From the NCBI GenBank assembly GCA_033782935.1, contig JAWQEG010001359.1:726001-790000 (forward strand): a DNA stretch of 64,000 nt, read 5' to 3'. Position 1 is the stretch's first letter; every line of letters starts with the position of its first letter. Made by a program: the position numbers and the translations under genes. The notes below the pieces were generated by a model. The model saw only the letters and a list, made by a program, of their open reading frames with translations. It did not search any database and had not been told where the DNA came from. This stretch comes from Petrolisthes cinctipes. Lineage: Eukaryota; Arthropoda; Malacostraca; Decapoda; Porcellanidae. Below are positions 49,056 through 60,645 of the stretch, in pieces.

Positions 49056-49814
49056 TCCTGCAAGTTATCCACTCATAGATTCTAGTGCTCTTCCCTACAT
49101 CCTAAAAGTGTGTATGGTAATAAATATACAACCCTTGTCAAGGGGAATATGAAAGTTACTATATTGATTTAACAAGATGTAATAGCACAATAATTTACAA
49201 AGTATTAAGTTGTTTGCAGTACACTTGAGTTTATTATCTAATATGTTTTATCTCTTCCTCCACTGTCCCTACGGATGACGCCATGACACTTCCTGTGTGC
49301 GTGGGTGTATGTGTGTGTAGTCACTACCGGATCAGCAATCATCTTGTAGTGTTGTGTTTGTATAAATCCTTCTCAACTTCAGCATTACAGTGCTTCAATC
49401 TCTGGAGTTTATTATCAAGAAGAACCATCCACATATTGGGTAAAGTGTTTTGCTGCTACTTTTAATTAAATCCTGCACTCAACTATTTTGGATTGTCTTC
49501 CTTTGAAATGCTCTGTATTTCTTCATAATCTCTCCCTCTCTTTATCACTTCCTATCTTTCCTCTCCTATATTCTTTGGTCTGGTTTCTTCTGTGGCAACA
49601 TTCTTTTCTGTACTGAACAGTTCCACCTTGCAATCCTCCCTTAATTCTTCTTTGAGTAATAATAGGTACACTTGGACATTGTGAACCAACACTACCAACA
49701 TTAACCATCACATAGTCAGGTGATATTTTAATATTTATTATTGATCATAATAAGTTGTTGGAGACCAATTTAGTTTTAATAAATACAGTAAAGGCAATAT
49801 TAGTAATGAATAGT

Positions 49815-49930
49815 AAGTCCCTGGCTACTACAGTAGTAACGTGTTGGCCTCACATCCGTGAGGTTGGCAGATGGAGCCTCGCCCAGGTCCCTGAGTTTAA
49901 AACTGTTTACTGAGGGGTTACTGCCATGGC
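49815..49930 (+). repeat. Possible tRNA-derived SINE head
   Basis: CTGGCTACTACAGTAGTAAC is followed by a perfect CCTCA...TGAGG stem placed like an anticodon arm, then GGAGCCTCGCCC where a B box would be. The overall layout resembles tRNA-derived SINE heads, but the A and B boxes are degenerate and no poly-A or second copy lies in the window. Confidence 0.3.
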
Positions 49931-50353
49931 TGAGCACCATGGTGGGGAGTTGGGCTGGTCTGGCTGACGTTCGGGAGAGTATCTCATCACAGATAGATAC
50001 CAGAACTCAAACCCTGCAACTTGTTTTCTTTTTTTAACATTCTACGGTGAAATGGTAAACAAATAATAACATTGACAAGCGTTCCACTAAGAACACATAT
50101 TGTAACCTGATTATTATACCACCTGAGTTTGTCATGAGAGAAAAAGATTATTACTTATATCTTTATATTTCAATTAAGTATTAATTAACATTTCAGTATG
50201 AACATAATACATCTAGCATGCAGTATGTTGTTCTTTTATATCACTATTTGGGATGTGACACTCTTATTTTCATATTTTCTATCAGTAATATTGTTTATTG
50301 TAGGTAATATTAGTATATATTCTTTACTGTTATAGCAACGTGATGGAGGGTTT

Positions 50354-50357
<4 letters not shown>

Positions 50358-50428
<71 letters not shown>
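50358..50428. repeat. (CT)n microsatellite
   Basis: About 70 bp of CT repeats. Confidence 0.95.
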
Positions 50429-50434
<6 letters not shown>

Positions 50435-50460
50435 GTCATCTTGTGATAAGTCATGCAGGC

Positions 50461-50745
50461 AGTCTTATATAACGTGGAATGGAGGGTAGGGTGTGTGAGG
50501 GGAAGGAGAGAGGAAGGATGGAGAACAGGGTGTGTGAGGGGAAGGAGAGAAGAAAGAGGGAGGGTAGGGGGTTTGAGGGGCGAAAATGGTTAAAGGGGAA
50601 GTATTGGAGGATTGGTAAAGGAGAGGAAGGGGGATGGCTATGAAGCTGAAAAGGAAGGGGAGGGAGAGGGAGGGTACAAGAGGGGTAGGGAAGGGAAAGG
50701 AAGGGAGGAGAAGGGTAGGTAGGGTAAAGTAAGGGGACCAATATA
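50461..50745. repeat. Purine-rich tract (GGGAAGGAGAG type)
   Basis: Nearly 300 bp with strong purine asymmetry and imperfect repeats of GTGTGAGGGGAAGGAGAG. The opposite-strand ORF of P, S and L residues is an artefact. Confidence 0.85.
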
Positions 50746-50784
50746 AGGGGTAATATACTTATGGTTCATTGGAGCACTTTGATT

Positions 50785-51805
50785 CTTCTGTCCCCCTATT
50801 CCTGCACCCCCCTACACCCCCCTGCACCCTCCTAAAACCCCTAAACACAAACACCCCCCCCCAAGCCTGTTCCCCTATTCCCACACCCCTCTAAACCCTA
50901 AACCCCCTGCACCCCCCTAAACACATACAACCCACCTCCCAAGCATGTCCCCCTATTCCCGCTCCCCCCTAAAACCCTCCATACCCCTCTTATACTCCTT
51001 AAACTCACACAACTCCCCCCCTAGCCTGTCCCCCTATTTCCACACACCCCTAAACCCCCCCGCACCTCACTAAAACCCACCTACATCCCCTTATACCCCC
51101 CTGCAACCCCCTAAAAACCCCCAGCACCCCCCTAAGAACCCCTTAACACACACAACCCCCCTCAAGCCTGTCCCCCTATTTCCACACACCCATAAACCTT
51201 CCCGTACCCATCTAAAATCCCCTTAACACACACATTCCCCCCCTCATAGCCTGTCCCCCTATTTCCGCACCTCCCTAAACCCTCCCGCAACTTTCTAAAC
51301 CCCCCCGCACCCCCCTAACAAAACCGCACCCTCTTAAACTCTTCCACAGCCCCCTAAACCACCCTAAATACACACAACCCACCCACCCAAGCCAGTCCCC
51401 CTATTCCGGCACCCCTCCAAGCATATCCCCTTATTCCCGCACCTTTCTAAACCCACCCCCCGCACCCCCCTAAAAAAAACTAAACACACACAACCCCCCG
51501 AAGCCTGTCTCCCCATTCCCACACACCCCTAAACTCCCCCTCACCCCCTTAAAACCCCTTAAACACACACAACACCCACAAGCCTGCCCCCTATTCCAGT
51601 ACCCTCCTAGACACACACAACCCCCCCCCCCAAGCCTGTCCCACTATTCCCGCACCCCTCTAAACCCATCCGCACCCCCCTAAGACTCCCTAAACACACA
51701 CAACCCCCCCCCCAGCCTGTCCCCCTATTCCTGCACCCTTCCATGCCTGTCCCCCTATTCCCGCACCCCCCTAAATCCCCCGTAACCCCCTAAAACCCCT
51801 TAAAC
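50785..51805. repeat. C-rich minisatellite with CCTGTCCCCCTATTCC core
   Basis: Irregular units of about 60-110 bp built from CCTGTCCCCCTATTCCCGCA, CCCCCCTAAA and AACACACACAACCCCCC. A related tract lies at 53368-53715. The complementary strand carries runs of five to ten G, so the tract could form G-quadruplex or i-motif structures. Confidence 0.9.
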
Positions 51806-51873
51806 ATACACTTTATTTATTTATTAATATAAGTAACAAAGGAGCACTGCCATCTTGTATTACCCTTATAATG

Positions 51874-51877
<4 letters not shown>

Positions 51878-51935
<58 letters not shown>
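51878..51935. repeat. (GA)n microsatellite
   Basis: About 56 bp of GA repeats directly before the 30-bp minisatellite. Confidence 0.95.
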
Positions 51936-51936
<1 letters not shown>

Positions 51937-51939
51937 TAG

Positions 51940-52497
51940 TATTAACACACACACACATACACACACACACATACCCTAATAGTATACACACATGTGTATT
52001 AACACACAGACACACATACACACGTATGTATTAACACACACACATACACACACATATGTATTAACACACACACATACACACGTATGTATTAACACACACA
52101 CATACACACACGTATGTATTAACACACACACATACACACACGTATGTATTAACACACACACATACACACACATATTTATTAACACACACATATACACACA
52201 CGTATGTATTAACACACACACATACACACACATATGTATTAACACACACATATACACACACGTATGTATTAACACACACATATACACACACGTATGTATT
52301 AACACACACACATACACACACATATGTATTAACACACACATATACACACACGTATGTATTAACGCACACACACATACACACACGTATGTATTAACACACA
52401 TACATACACATACCCTAATAGCATATACACGTATGTATTAACACATACACACATACACACACACGTATGTATTAACACATACACATATACACACACA
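51940..52497. repeat. 30-bp CA-rich minisatellite
   Basis: Regular 30-bp units of the form ACACACGTATGTATTAACAC plus ten CA-rich bases. Homologous to 32970-33357. The 100-150-codon ORFs on both strands arise because 30 is a multiple of three. Confidence 0.95.
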
Positions 52498-53205
52498 GAA
52501 TGGTGACAGTAGTAATAACTCAGCCTTTACTTATCATGGTGTGAACACTTTTACTAAGTTGTATAGATTAGTGAACAGGAAGTTGATGTTGTTATTTCAT
52601 TAGAGAGAGAGAGTTGTGTCTGCTGGCATGGGTGTGTGTGCCTGTGTGCGTGCATCCGTGTGTTTGTGTGTGTGCGTACCTGTGCGTGCGTGCGTGTGCA
52701 CGCGTGTGTGTACGTGAGTGCGTGCGTGTGCGTGTGTGTGTGTACGTGCGTGCCTGTGGGTGCATGCATGTGTGTGTGTTCGTGCATGCGTGCACATCTG
52801 GGGGGGGGAGCTGATGGAGGTGGTAGAATAATATGTATATGGATAATAATCATTAATCCCTGGTTCTGATCTGTGACCACAATATAATTAATAATTAATT
52901 ATTGTATTAGTCTTTGGTGAATCTGACATTTCATAATAACATTAATATTAATATATTAATATGCACCTTTATATGTATAGTCCTCAGGGACATCTGAAAC
53001 ACAGTACATGTTTCCAATATTAATATACACCTTTATATGTACAGTGCTCAGGGTCTGGTTGGACATCTGAAACAACGGGTGAAGTCCCACTGGACCGGTC
53101 CATCTGTGGCCTGGTGGTCACAAAGGAAAGGTAAGTAACACACACAGACAACACATGACCTATTTACTGGTCCATGTGTTCTTATCCCTAGCCATTATCA
53201 CTCTC

Positions 53206-53215
<10 letters not shown>
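52498..53215. repeat. Second copy of the 33.36-35.57 kb segment
   Basis: Collinear with 33358-33960 and 35390-35566: the same CAGTAGTAATAACT start, the same GTGAACAGGAAGTTGATG block, a TG-rich tract, the same TTTATATGTATAGT spacer and the exon-like block. Identity by eye is about 90 percent outside microsatellites. The telomere-like array present in the other copy is missing here (only 52970-53040 corresponds). Confidence 0.9.
53052..53130 (+). other. Exon-like block, copy B, flanked by AG and GTAAGT
   Basis: 79 bp between ...ACAGTGCTCAG and GTAAGTAAC. Two frames are open throughout. Frame 3 would start SGWTSETTGEVPLDRS, and the copy A/B differences fall mostly at its third positions. Frame 1 would start GLVGHLKQRVKSHW, and all differences would be non-synonymous or stop. 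Which frame is real, and whether the exon is used, cannot be decided here. No family recognised. Confidence 0.4.

Positions 53216-53295
<80 letters not shown>
53206..53295. repeat. (CA)n microsatellite
   Basis: About 90 bp of AC repeats with one interruption. Confidence 0.95.
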
Positions 53296-53299
<4 letters not shown>

Positions 53300-53367
53300 G
53301 ACAATTCATGACCTACTGTTATCTCCATGGTAGGTTAATAGGGTACCCATGTGAGACCTCTGTACTA

Positions 53368-53715
53368 TGACCCATAATCCCCCCCTCCCTATGCCTATTC
53401 CTGCACCCCCCTAATCCCCCCGCACCCCTCTAAACACACACAACCCACCCCCAAGCTTTTCCCCCTATTACCGCACCCCTCTAAACCCCTTCGCACCCCC
53501 CTACAGCCCCCTAAACACACACACAACCCCCCCCCCTAAGCCTGTCCCCGATTCCTGCACCCCCCTAAACCCCTTCGCACCCCCCAACAGCCCCCAAAAC
53601 ACACACAACCCCCCCAAGCCTGTCCCCCTATTCCCGCACCCCACTAAGCCCCCCCGCACCCCCCTAAACCTCACCCGCACACACTCACCGTAAACCCCCC
53701 CGCACACACTCATGT
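53368..53715. repeat. C-rich minisatellite, second tract
   Basis: The same units as 50785-51805 (CCTGTCCCCCTATTCC, CGCACCCCCCTAAA). The opposite-strand glycine- and cysteine-rich ORF is an artefact. Confidence 0.9.
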
Positions 53716-53719
53716 CTGT

Positions 53720-54133
53720 ATTTACTACACAACAAATAATATTACTACACCAACACCAATCACATTATTATAAACTACACATAGATTAATTCCACAACGA
53801 AAGAAAGAAAGAGTGTAAATGACTTTTGGGTGAATTATTTAATGAATTTGGTGAGTAAACTATACAGTGATCATCATGGAGGAGGAGGCTGAAGACACCA
53901 GCCAAACAGGGCAGTACTCCTAGGGTAGACGCTGGACTGGTGATAGGGAGGGTTGGAACTCCCGTTTCACCTGTCTGTCCACCTTTGCTGATCTTTTTTC
54001 GTGTCTCACATACACTGAGAGTAGTCCAACATACTCCCAAAGACATCACTCTCTCTCTATTTACACAATATACACAAACACGCTACACACCACACCCTTT
54101 GTCCAAATTATATCCCCCCAAAATTACACAAAT
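53720..54133 (+). other. Probable 5' UTR of the intact LINE and flank
   Basis: No support for a gene. The 5' end of the LINE must lie here, but I cannot place it because no target duplication matching the sequence after the poly-A is visible. Confidence 0.4.
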
Positions 54134-57097
54134 ATGAAAGGAATTAAAAATCAAGCCTCGGAGGCCCCTGGGGATGGGTCAATAAACTCCCCTCGGCCTG
54201 GACCCTTTGTTGACGACCCCCTGAGATGCCCTGGACCATTGTCTGACTCACTCTTTATCAACTTTTGCAACATTCGTGGTCTTTCCTCTAACTTCTCTTC
54301 TGTTGAACACCACCTCTTCTCTGCTAAACCTCATCTTCTCTTCCTCACCGAGACCCAGATCTCAGCATCAACTGACAGCAACCCCTACTCTGTCTCCTCT
54401 TACTTTCTCTATCCTCAGTTTCGTGCCAAAGGCGGCTGTTGCGTATACGTACGCAACGACCTCACTTGTTCTCGTGTTCCCGAACTAGACTCTTCTGAAT
54501 TCTCAACCATCTGGCTTCGGCTAACCTGTTACTCTCAAACTAAATACATCTGTGCTGTATATCTCTCTCCTAACTCTACTGACTATCCAAAATTCTTTGA
54601 CTATCTTACGTCAAAAGTGGAACACATTCTATCCCATTCTCCTTTCTCAGAAATCTCCATTTTAGGAGATTTCAACGTTCACCACCGCCTTTGGCTCTCA
54701 TCTCCCTTCACTGATCCACCTGGTGAACAAGCCTTCATCTTTTCTATCCTCAACGACCTTGAGCAGTTAATTCAGTACCCTACCCGTATTCCAGACCGCC
54801 TTGGAGATCAGCCCAATATTCTTGATTTATTCCTAACCTCTCATCCTTCTGCTTATACTGTTGAACTTTTCTCTCCTTTGGGCTCCTCCGATCACAATCT
54901 TATTTCAGTATCCTGTCCTATCGCTCCAATAAAACCTTTAGACCCTCCCAGGAAGCGGCGTCTGTGGCATTACAGCGCTGCCAACTGGGATGATCTGAGG
55001 CAATACTTTAATGATTTCCCATGGAATGATTTTTGCTTTCGTGGCCGGGGTCCCTCTGAGTGTGCTGGACGCATCACAGAGGTGATCCTCTCGGGCATGG
55101 AGGCATACATTCCATATTCTTTCCCTCTTACTAATTCACGAAACTCTTGGTTTAATCACGCTTGTTCTACTGCTGTCCACAACAAGGAGGAAGCTTTCAG
55201 ACGGTATCGACGCCTTCAAACTGATGAATCTCGTGCTCTGTATATTTCTGCCCGGAATCGTGCCAAATCTGTTCTCAGACTAGCCAAAAAATCCTTCATC
55301 CGTGCCAAGTGCAATGATCTGTCCAACTCTTCCACCTCTCGTTCTTTCTGGCATCTAGCCAAAAATCTCTCCAGTAACTTTACTTCTTCCTCTTTCCCTC
55401 CTCTCATCCTTCCTGATGGAAATGTTGCCATCTCTTCACCTGATAAAGCTGAACTCTTCTCTCAAACCTTTGCCTTTAACTCCACACTGGACGATTCCGG
55501 CTCTATTCCTCCAACTCCGCCCCCCTCTGACTTACTTATGCCTGTCATCAGAATCTCTTCAAAGGAAGTATATTCTGCCCTCTCTGGCCTTAACACTCGG
55601 AAGGCGTACGGGCCTGATGGGATTCCTCCTGTTGTTCTCAAGAACTGTGCTTCCGTACTGACACCCTGCCTAGGCAAACTGTTCCGTCTATGTCTATCAT
55701 TTAACACTTTTCCTTCTAGCTGGAAGTTTGCTCTGATCCAACCTGTTCCGAAGAAAGGTGACCGCTCCCAACCCTCCAACTATCGCCCCATTGCTTTGAC
55801 CTCATGTCTATCTAAAGTCTTCGAATCTGTTCTTAACTCCAAAATTCATAAGCACCTTATTTGTCACGACCTTCTTTCAGATCGTCAGTATGGTTTCCGT
55901 CAAGGACGCTCTACTGGCGATCTTCTATCCCTCCTTTCTGATTCATGGTCAACCTCTTTTCGGAACTTTGGTGAAACTTTTACTGTTGCCCTCGACATAT
56001 CCAAAGCTTTTGATAGAGTCTGGCACAAAGCTTTAATCTCCAAACTGCCCTCATTCGGTTTCTATCCCTCTCTCTGCACCTTTATCTCTGATTTCCTTTC
56101 TGGCCGGTCTATAGCTGCTGTTGTAGACGGTCACTGTTCTTCTTCCAAGTCTATTAATAGTGGTGTTCCTCAGGGTTCTGTTCTATCACCCACCCTCTTT
56201 CTCCTGTTCATTAATGACCTTCTTACCTGTACCTCTTCCCCTATCCACTCCTATGCTGATGATTCCACCCTTCACTACTCCACTCACTATGACAACCGTC
56301 CATCCCAGCAGCTTCTCTCCACATCACGTGATGATGCAGTAGCACGCCTGACTTCTGATCTTTCCCTCATCTCTAACTGGGGCAGAGAGAACCTTGTTGT
56401 TTTTAATGCCTCAAAAACACAGTTCCTTCATCTTTCGACTCGTACTAATCTTCCTGATAACTATCCCCTCTCCTTCAATGACACACAACTTAACCTTTCC
56501 CCCTCTCTTAATATTCTTGGAGTCTCTTTCTCTCATAATCTCTCTTGGAGAGATCACATTACCTCTCTTGCTAAAACCGCCTCAAAGAAGTTAGGTGTGC
56601 TGCGCAGATTCCGGGATTATTTCACCCCCTCACAGTTGCTGTCTCTGTACAGGGGTCTCATCCGCCCCTGTATGGAGTATGGCTCTCATGTGTGGGGTGG
56701 TTCAACCTTCACAACACTCCTGGACAAGGTGGAATCAAAAGCTTTTCGTCTCATCAACTCTCCTCCTCTTACTGATTCACTACAACCTCTCTCTCTTCGC
56801 CGCAATGTTGCATCACTTTCTCTCTTCTATCGCTACTACACTGGACATTGCTCTTCTGAACTCTCTCAATGTATGCTTCCTCCCCTCAGGAGAGCATGCA
56901 ACACTCGTCAAGCCTCTCATTCTCACCCCTTTTCTGTCCAACTCCCTAATGCAAGAGTTAACCGGTACTCTCAGTCTTTCATATACACAACTGGTCAACT
57001 CTGGAACACTCTACCTTCATCCATCTTTCCACCTTACTACGACTTATGTTCCTTCAAACGCAATGTATCTAGGCATCTCGAACGAAATTGGACATGA
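54134..57097 (+). CDS. LINE ORF2-type protein: endonuclease and reverse transcriptase, intact
   Basis: A single uninterrupted 987-residue ORF. An apurinic-type endonuclease (about 38-262) shows NIRGLSSN (46-53), the catalytic LTET (E73), GDFN (178-181) and SDHN (252-255). A linker follows, then the reverse transcriptase (about 485-770): [26 protein letters not shown] (547-564), motif A with D621 ([12 protein letters not shown]), motif [12 protein letters not shown] (676-686) and motif C YADD (707-710), then a thumb and a C-terminal cysteine-poor region ending LERNWT. No RNase H and no ORF1 are seen. The protein would nick target DNA and copy its own RNA there. Clade: jockey/I-type by motif style, not resolved. 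All catalytic residues are present, so the copy may be active or very young. The start at 54134 is the first ATG; the endonuclease begins about 40 residues later. Confidence 0.92.
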   Translation: MKGIKNQASEAPGDGSINSPRPGPFVDDPLRCPGPLSDSLFINFCNIRGLSSNFSSVEHHLFSAKPHLLFLTETQISASTDSNPYSVSSYFLYPQFRAKGGCCVYVRNDLTCSRVPELDSSEFSTIWLRLTCYSQTKYICAVYLSPNSTDYPKFFDYLTSKVEHILSHSPFSEISILGDFNVHHRLWLSSPFTDPPGEQAFIFSILNDLEQLIQYPTRIPDRLGDQPNILDLFLTSHPSAYTVELFSPLGSSDHNLISVSCPIAPIKPLDPPRKRRLWHYSAANWDDLRQYFNDFPWNDFCFRGRGPSECAGRITEVILSGMEAYIPYSFPLTNSRNSWFNHACSTAVHNKEEAFRRYRRLQTDESRALYISARNRAKSVLRLAKKSFIRAKCNDLSNSSTSRSFWHLAKNLSSNFTSSSFPPLILPDGNVAISSPDKAELFSQTFAFNSTLDDSGSIPPTPPPSDLLMPVIRISSKEVYSALSGLNTRKAYGPDGIPPVVLKNCASVLTPCLGKLFRLCLSFNTFPSSWKFALIQPVPKKGDRSQPSNYRPIALTSCLSKVFESVLNSKIHKHLICHDLLSDRQYGFRQGRSTGDLLSLLSDSWSTSFRNFGETFTVALDISKAFDRVWHKALISKLPSFGFYPSLCTFISDFLSGRSIAAVVDGHCSSSKSINSGVPQGSVLSPTLFLLFINDLLTCTSSPIHSYADDSTLHYSTHYDNRPSQQLLSTSRDDAVARLTSDLSLISNWGRENLVVFNASKTQFLHLSTRTNLPDNYPLSFNDTQLNLSPSLNILGVSFSHNLSWRDHITSLAKTASKKLGVLRRFRDYFTPSQLLSLYRGLIRPCMEYGSHVWGGSTFTTLLDKVESKAFRLINSPPLTDSLQPLSLRRNVASLSLFYRYYTGHCSSELSQCMLPPLRRACNTRQASHSHPFSVQLPNARVNRYSQSFIYTTGQLWNTLPSSIFPPYYDLCSFKRNVSRHLERNWT

Positions 57098-57206
57098 TTT
57101 TGGACACTTCCATTAATGACTATGCAGATGGGGACAGAGAGCGGGCCCGTGGCCTTTAGTCCCCATCTTTTTTTTAATATAGAAAAAAAAAAAAAAAAAA
57201 AAAAAA
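57098..57206 (+). other. LINE 3' UTR with stem-loop and poly-A tail
   Basis: After the stop codon, AGATGGGGAC and GTCCCCATCT form a perfect 10-bp stem around a 23-nt loop (57125-57170). An A/T-rich spacer and a poly-A tail (57181-57206) follow. A 3' hairpin of this kind is a plausible recognition site for the element's own RT. Confidence 0.85.
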
Positions 57207-57254
57207 TCTAACTGTTGGATAGATTTTGTGAATGTGAATATTCTGCTTTTGGAT

Positions 57255-57289
57255 AATAATGAAGCCTTACAAGTGTGGTTGGTTAGGAA
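57255..57289. repeat. Probable target-site duplication, 3' side of the CR1/L2-like LINE
   Basis: 35 bp (AATAATGAAGCCTTACAAGT...) matching 62475-62509 at 32 of 35 positions. Confidence 0.65.
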
Positions 57290-57515
57290 TCAGAATCAGA
57301 ATTAGAATCAGAATTTATTTCCATTATTAAAATGGTTATTCTTTACATTGGTCTTAAACACTATAGCTAAAACATTATGAAATTAAAATACGCTAAATCT
57401 AGCAATGAAGTAGAAAACAAAAATCTAGTAGTAAAACAAATAGCAGAGCAATAAAAGACAATTAAAACAATATGCAGATAAAAGCTTAAGGGGGAGGTTT
57501 TGTGTCGGTAAATCT

Positions 57516-57617
57516 GGAGCAACCAAATCCTCCAAACTATTCCAAGCAACAGGAAACTCTTATTTTTGTTCTTCTGGTCCTGTTTCCTAGCATACTTTGG
57601 AGGAATCAAGGCACTCC
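57516..57617. repeat. Foldback element, copy 1
   Basis: 102 bp whose first and last 38 bp pair as an imperfect hairpin (core TCCTCCAAA / TTTGGAGGA). It lies in the 3' UTR of the CR1/L2-like LINE. A second copy is at 63165-63268. Confidence 0.75.
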
Positions 57618-57809
57618 AATATACCAAAAAAAGAATTACCACCTTAAAGAAAGCACTAAAAATACAAAAAATAAAAAAATAATAAGATAATATAATGAAG
57701 CAGTAAAACTAGGTAAAAGCACATGGAGTAAAAATAGTAAAATTGAAAAGACTCAATCGAAGATTCATTATTGGAATTGTTTTTCTAATAGATGTTTATT
57801 TAGATGAGT

Positions 57810-58985
57810 TTAAAAGGGGGCGTGTTTGATCTCAAGTGCGAGGGTGTTCCAAAGGGTGGGTGCTGCTACTAGGAAGGACCTGGAGCTGAAGCAGGTGTTA
57901 CACCGAGGTACATGGAGTTGATTGGTCTGCCTTGTGTTGACACTCTGTCCTTGCATATCACGTACTCTGGGTAACGGGAACAACCAATCAGGAAGATTTT
58001 TATTTATTAGGTTGTATGTTATTTTCGCTACCTCAAGTTTATACTTTTGATTAATTTTTAGCCATCCCAACTCCTTAAGAAATGGAGTGACATGGTCCCT
58101 CTTGGCAGCTCCTCCAAGAGCAATTTTGGCGGCAAAATTTTGCAATTTCTGGACTCGACCAGTTTGAGTGGAATTGGTTGTTCCCCAGATACTAATGCCA
58201 TAGTACATGATACTCATTACTAACGATTGTATTACAGAAATCCTTGTTATTTTGTTAAAACAATCCCTTATTCTATTGACATACATTAAAATTCCGTATA
58301 CCTTCCTAATCATTTGGGTGATGTGAGTCTCAAACAGTAGGTGATTGTCAAAGTGAACACCCAAGCCCTTTAGGGATGTGCTGGGGAGGATTACATTTTC
58401 TTCCACCCGCAAATGAGTGTCTGGTGGAATCTTTGACAGGAGCCCCCTTTTCCCTATGAACATACATTGGGTTTTTTTAGCATTAAGCATTAGACCATTT
58501 TTATGAAAATATGTTTTAGCTAATTTTATGGTCTCTTTACTCTTGTGTATCAGATGATTTAAATTATCTATATTACTTGTGTGTATAAACTGTGCGTCAT
58601 CAGCATATTGGATGATTTCGCAATCCTTTAAAAGACACGAAAGATCATTCACATATATTATAAACAATATGGGACCAAGAACTGACCCTTGAGGCACACC
58701 ATAGGAAATATTTATTTTGTTGGACATGATATTGTTTATGCGCACCGAATGCGACCTGTCACTGAGGTAGCTTTGGAACCAGAAGGAATCAATATTCAAC
58801 TTAGAGCACTTATGTAGTAATATAGTGTGGCTGACACTGTCAAAAGCTTTAGACAAGTCGCAGAGAGTAGTAACTAATGAAATGTTCTTATTGTCCATGT
58901 CTGTATATAAGTTGTTAGTTAGTTTTAGTAGGGCAGAGGTGGTTGATAAGTTTGACCTGAATCCATGTTGGGTTTTGCTCAGCAA
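57810..58985 (-). pseudogene. CR1/L2-like LINE ORF2, RT C-terminal part
   Basis: 391 codons covering RT motifs A to E and the C-terminal domain: TQHGFR (5-10), motif A LCDLSKAFDS with D43, motif [12 protein letters not shown] (95-105), motif C QYADD (126-130), LKGLGVHFDNHL, then a long helical C-terminus with FLKELGWLKI and LWNTLALEI. It continues the ORF 58915-60555 after a frameshift near 58990-59030, where KVLEKIIYS and LLSKTQHGF should be joined. Confidence 0.85.
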
Positions 58986-60555
58986 GTTGTTTGTTTCGAG
59001 GTGTTGGGTTAACTGAGTATATTATTTTTTCTAGTACTTTGGAAAGAACTGAGAGAAGAGATATAGGACGGTAGTTACTTGGATCTTTAACATCACCAGA
59101 CCTGTGGATAGGAATTACTATCGAGTGTTTCCACGCTATGGGAAAAACTCCTGTGGTTATTGATGTGTTTATGATGCACGTAAGGTGTGAAATGATAACA
59201 GGAAGGGAGTCTTTGAGAAATCTCAGTGTGATGCCGTCCGACCCGCAGGATTCACTCTTTTTCATGTTTGCTATAATGAGAGTTATTGTTTGCCAATTTG
59301 TGGATTCAGGTCGGAACTGGCAGGTTGGAGTTATATTACGTGAGTTTGTTTGTACTGGGTGTAATATTATATCTGGGTCGACTAAGTTTCTCTGGGATTT
59401 CTCAAAGGTGTCCTTTCCAACATTAGAAAAAATTGTGTTAAAATGATTAGTTGTCTGTGTTATGGTCTCTTTATCATCAATTTTACCTAGCGGCTCAGCA
59501 TTATATTTATTATTAGGTATCATTTCTCTAATTGTCTTCCACGTGGCTCTGCTATTGCCTCTATTATTCTCTAGTTTACTGTTATAATATTCAGATTTAG
59601 AATGATGAGATAAACCACGAACTTGTCTCTTTAGATTTTTGTATGTATTTTCTAAGTTAATATTGCTTTTGTCTTTTTTCCAGCTTTTCAGGGTATTATT
59701 TTTTTGTTGTATCAGTGTCCTCAGCTCCTCAGTGATCCAAGGAGTGAAGGGTCTCCTTACCTCCTGTGTCACTAATGGTGCACATAAATCTAAACATTTG
59801 GAGAAAACTTCATTGAATATTTGAACCTGGGTATCAACATTATCGGTAGAATAAATTGTATTTAATATCTGACCTTCAGCTATCAGTAGATTACATAATA
59901 TATCTGGTGAATAGTTTTTAAGTTGGCGAATTTTTTTAATTTTGGGTTGCCTCTTGGGTTTAGTTATGTCCAGCGTGACAGATATGAGATCATGGTCAGC
60001 AATGGGACAAGCAATCACATCATGATGTAAAACTAAAACAAGAATATTGGTTATAATCACGTCCAATAGAGTAGCAGAGTGGGATGTAGTTCTTGAAGGC
60101 TTGTCGATTAATTGCGTTAATTTTGTGCTTTTGATTATCTGTTCCATCTTGTTTTTAGCTAAAATGTTACTATTAAGATCACCAAGTGCATAAAAAGGCT
60201 TGTTACGTAAGCGTATGTAGTTAAAAACATCAGTGACATAGTCAAAGGAATGAGAGTTAGAGTGAGGATGTCGATACATGCAGCCAACTATAACAGAAGG
60301 TAGTTTCCTGCATTGCACTGTAAGCCACAAGTCCTCCACCCCATCAATTTGTTCAATGTTTACATTAATTGGCGTAACAGTAAGAGTATCTATAACATAT
60401 ATACACACACCTCCTCCTCTACCTTTATCATGCCTGTATACCCTGTAGTTAGGTATCGCAATATACTGGTCTAAAACATCGTGAGTCAGCCATGTTTCAC
60501 TTACACATAAAATGTCAGGTTTCCGTTCATTAACTAAAATACATATTTCATCCAT
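58915..60555 (-). pseudogene. CR1/L2-like LINE ORF2, endonuclease and RT N-terminal part
   Basis: 546 codons from the first ATG. The frame stays open upstream to about 60640 and encodes LKIDHINAQSLLAN, the true endonuclease start, so the ATG at 60555 is probably internal. Motifs: SETWL (E20), GDLNSN (125-130), ADHDLISV (186-193), then RT SCGSDGITLRFL and SNYRPISLLSVLSKVLEK. The frame then shifts and ends with an unrelated tail of about 30 residues. Partner of the ORF at 57810-58985. Confidence 0.85.
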
Positions 60556-60645
60556 ATTCGCTAAAAGACTTTGTGCATTAATGTGATCGATTTTCAGATT
60601 ATCCTTTTTGTTAAAACTGCAGGCACTGTCTTCATGGCCAGGTTC

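Noticed and set aside
53786..54049. 87-codon minus-strand ORF upstream of the intact LINE
   Set aside because: No motif; probably the antisense of the LINE 5' region.
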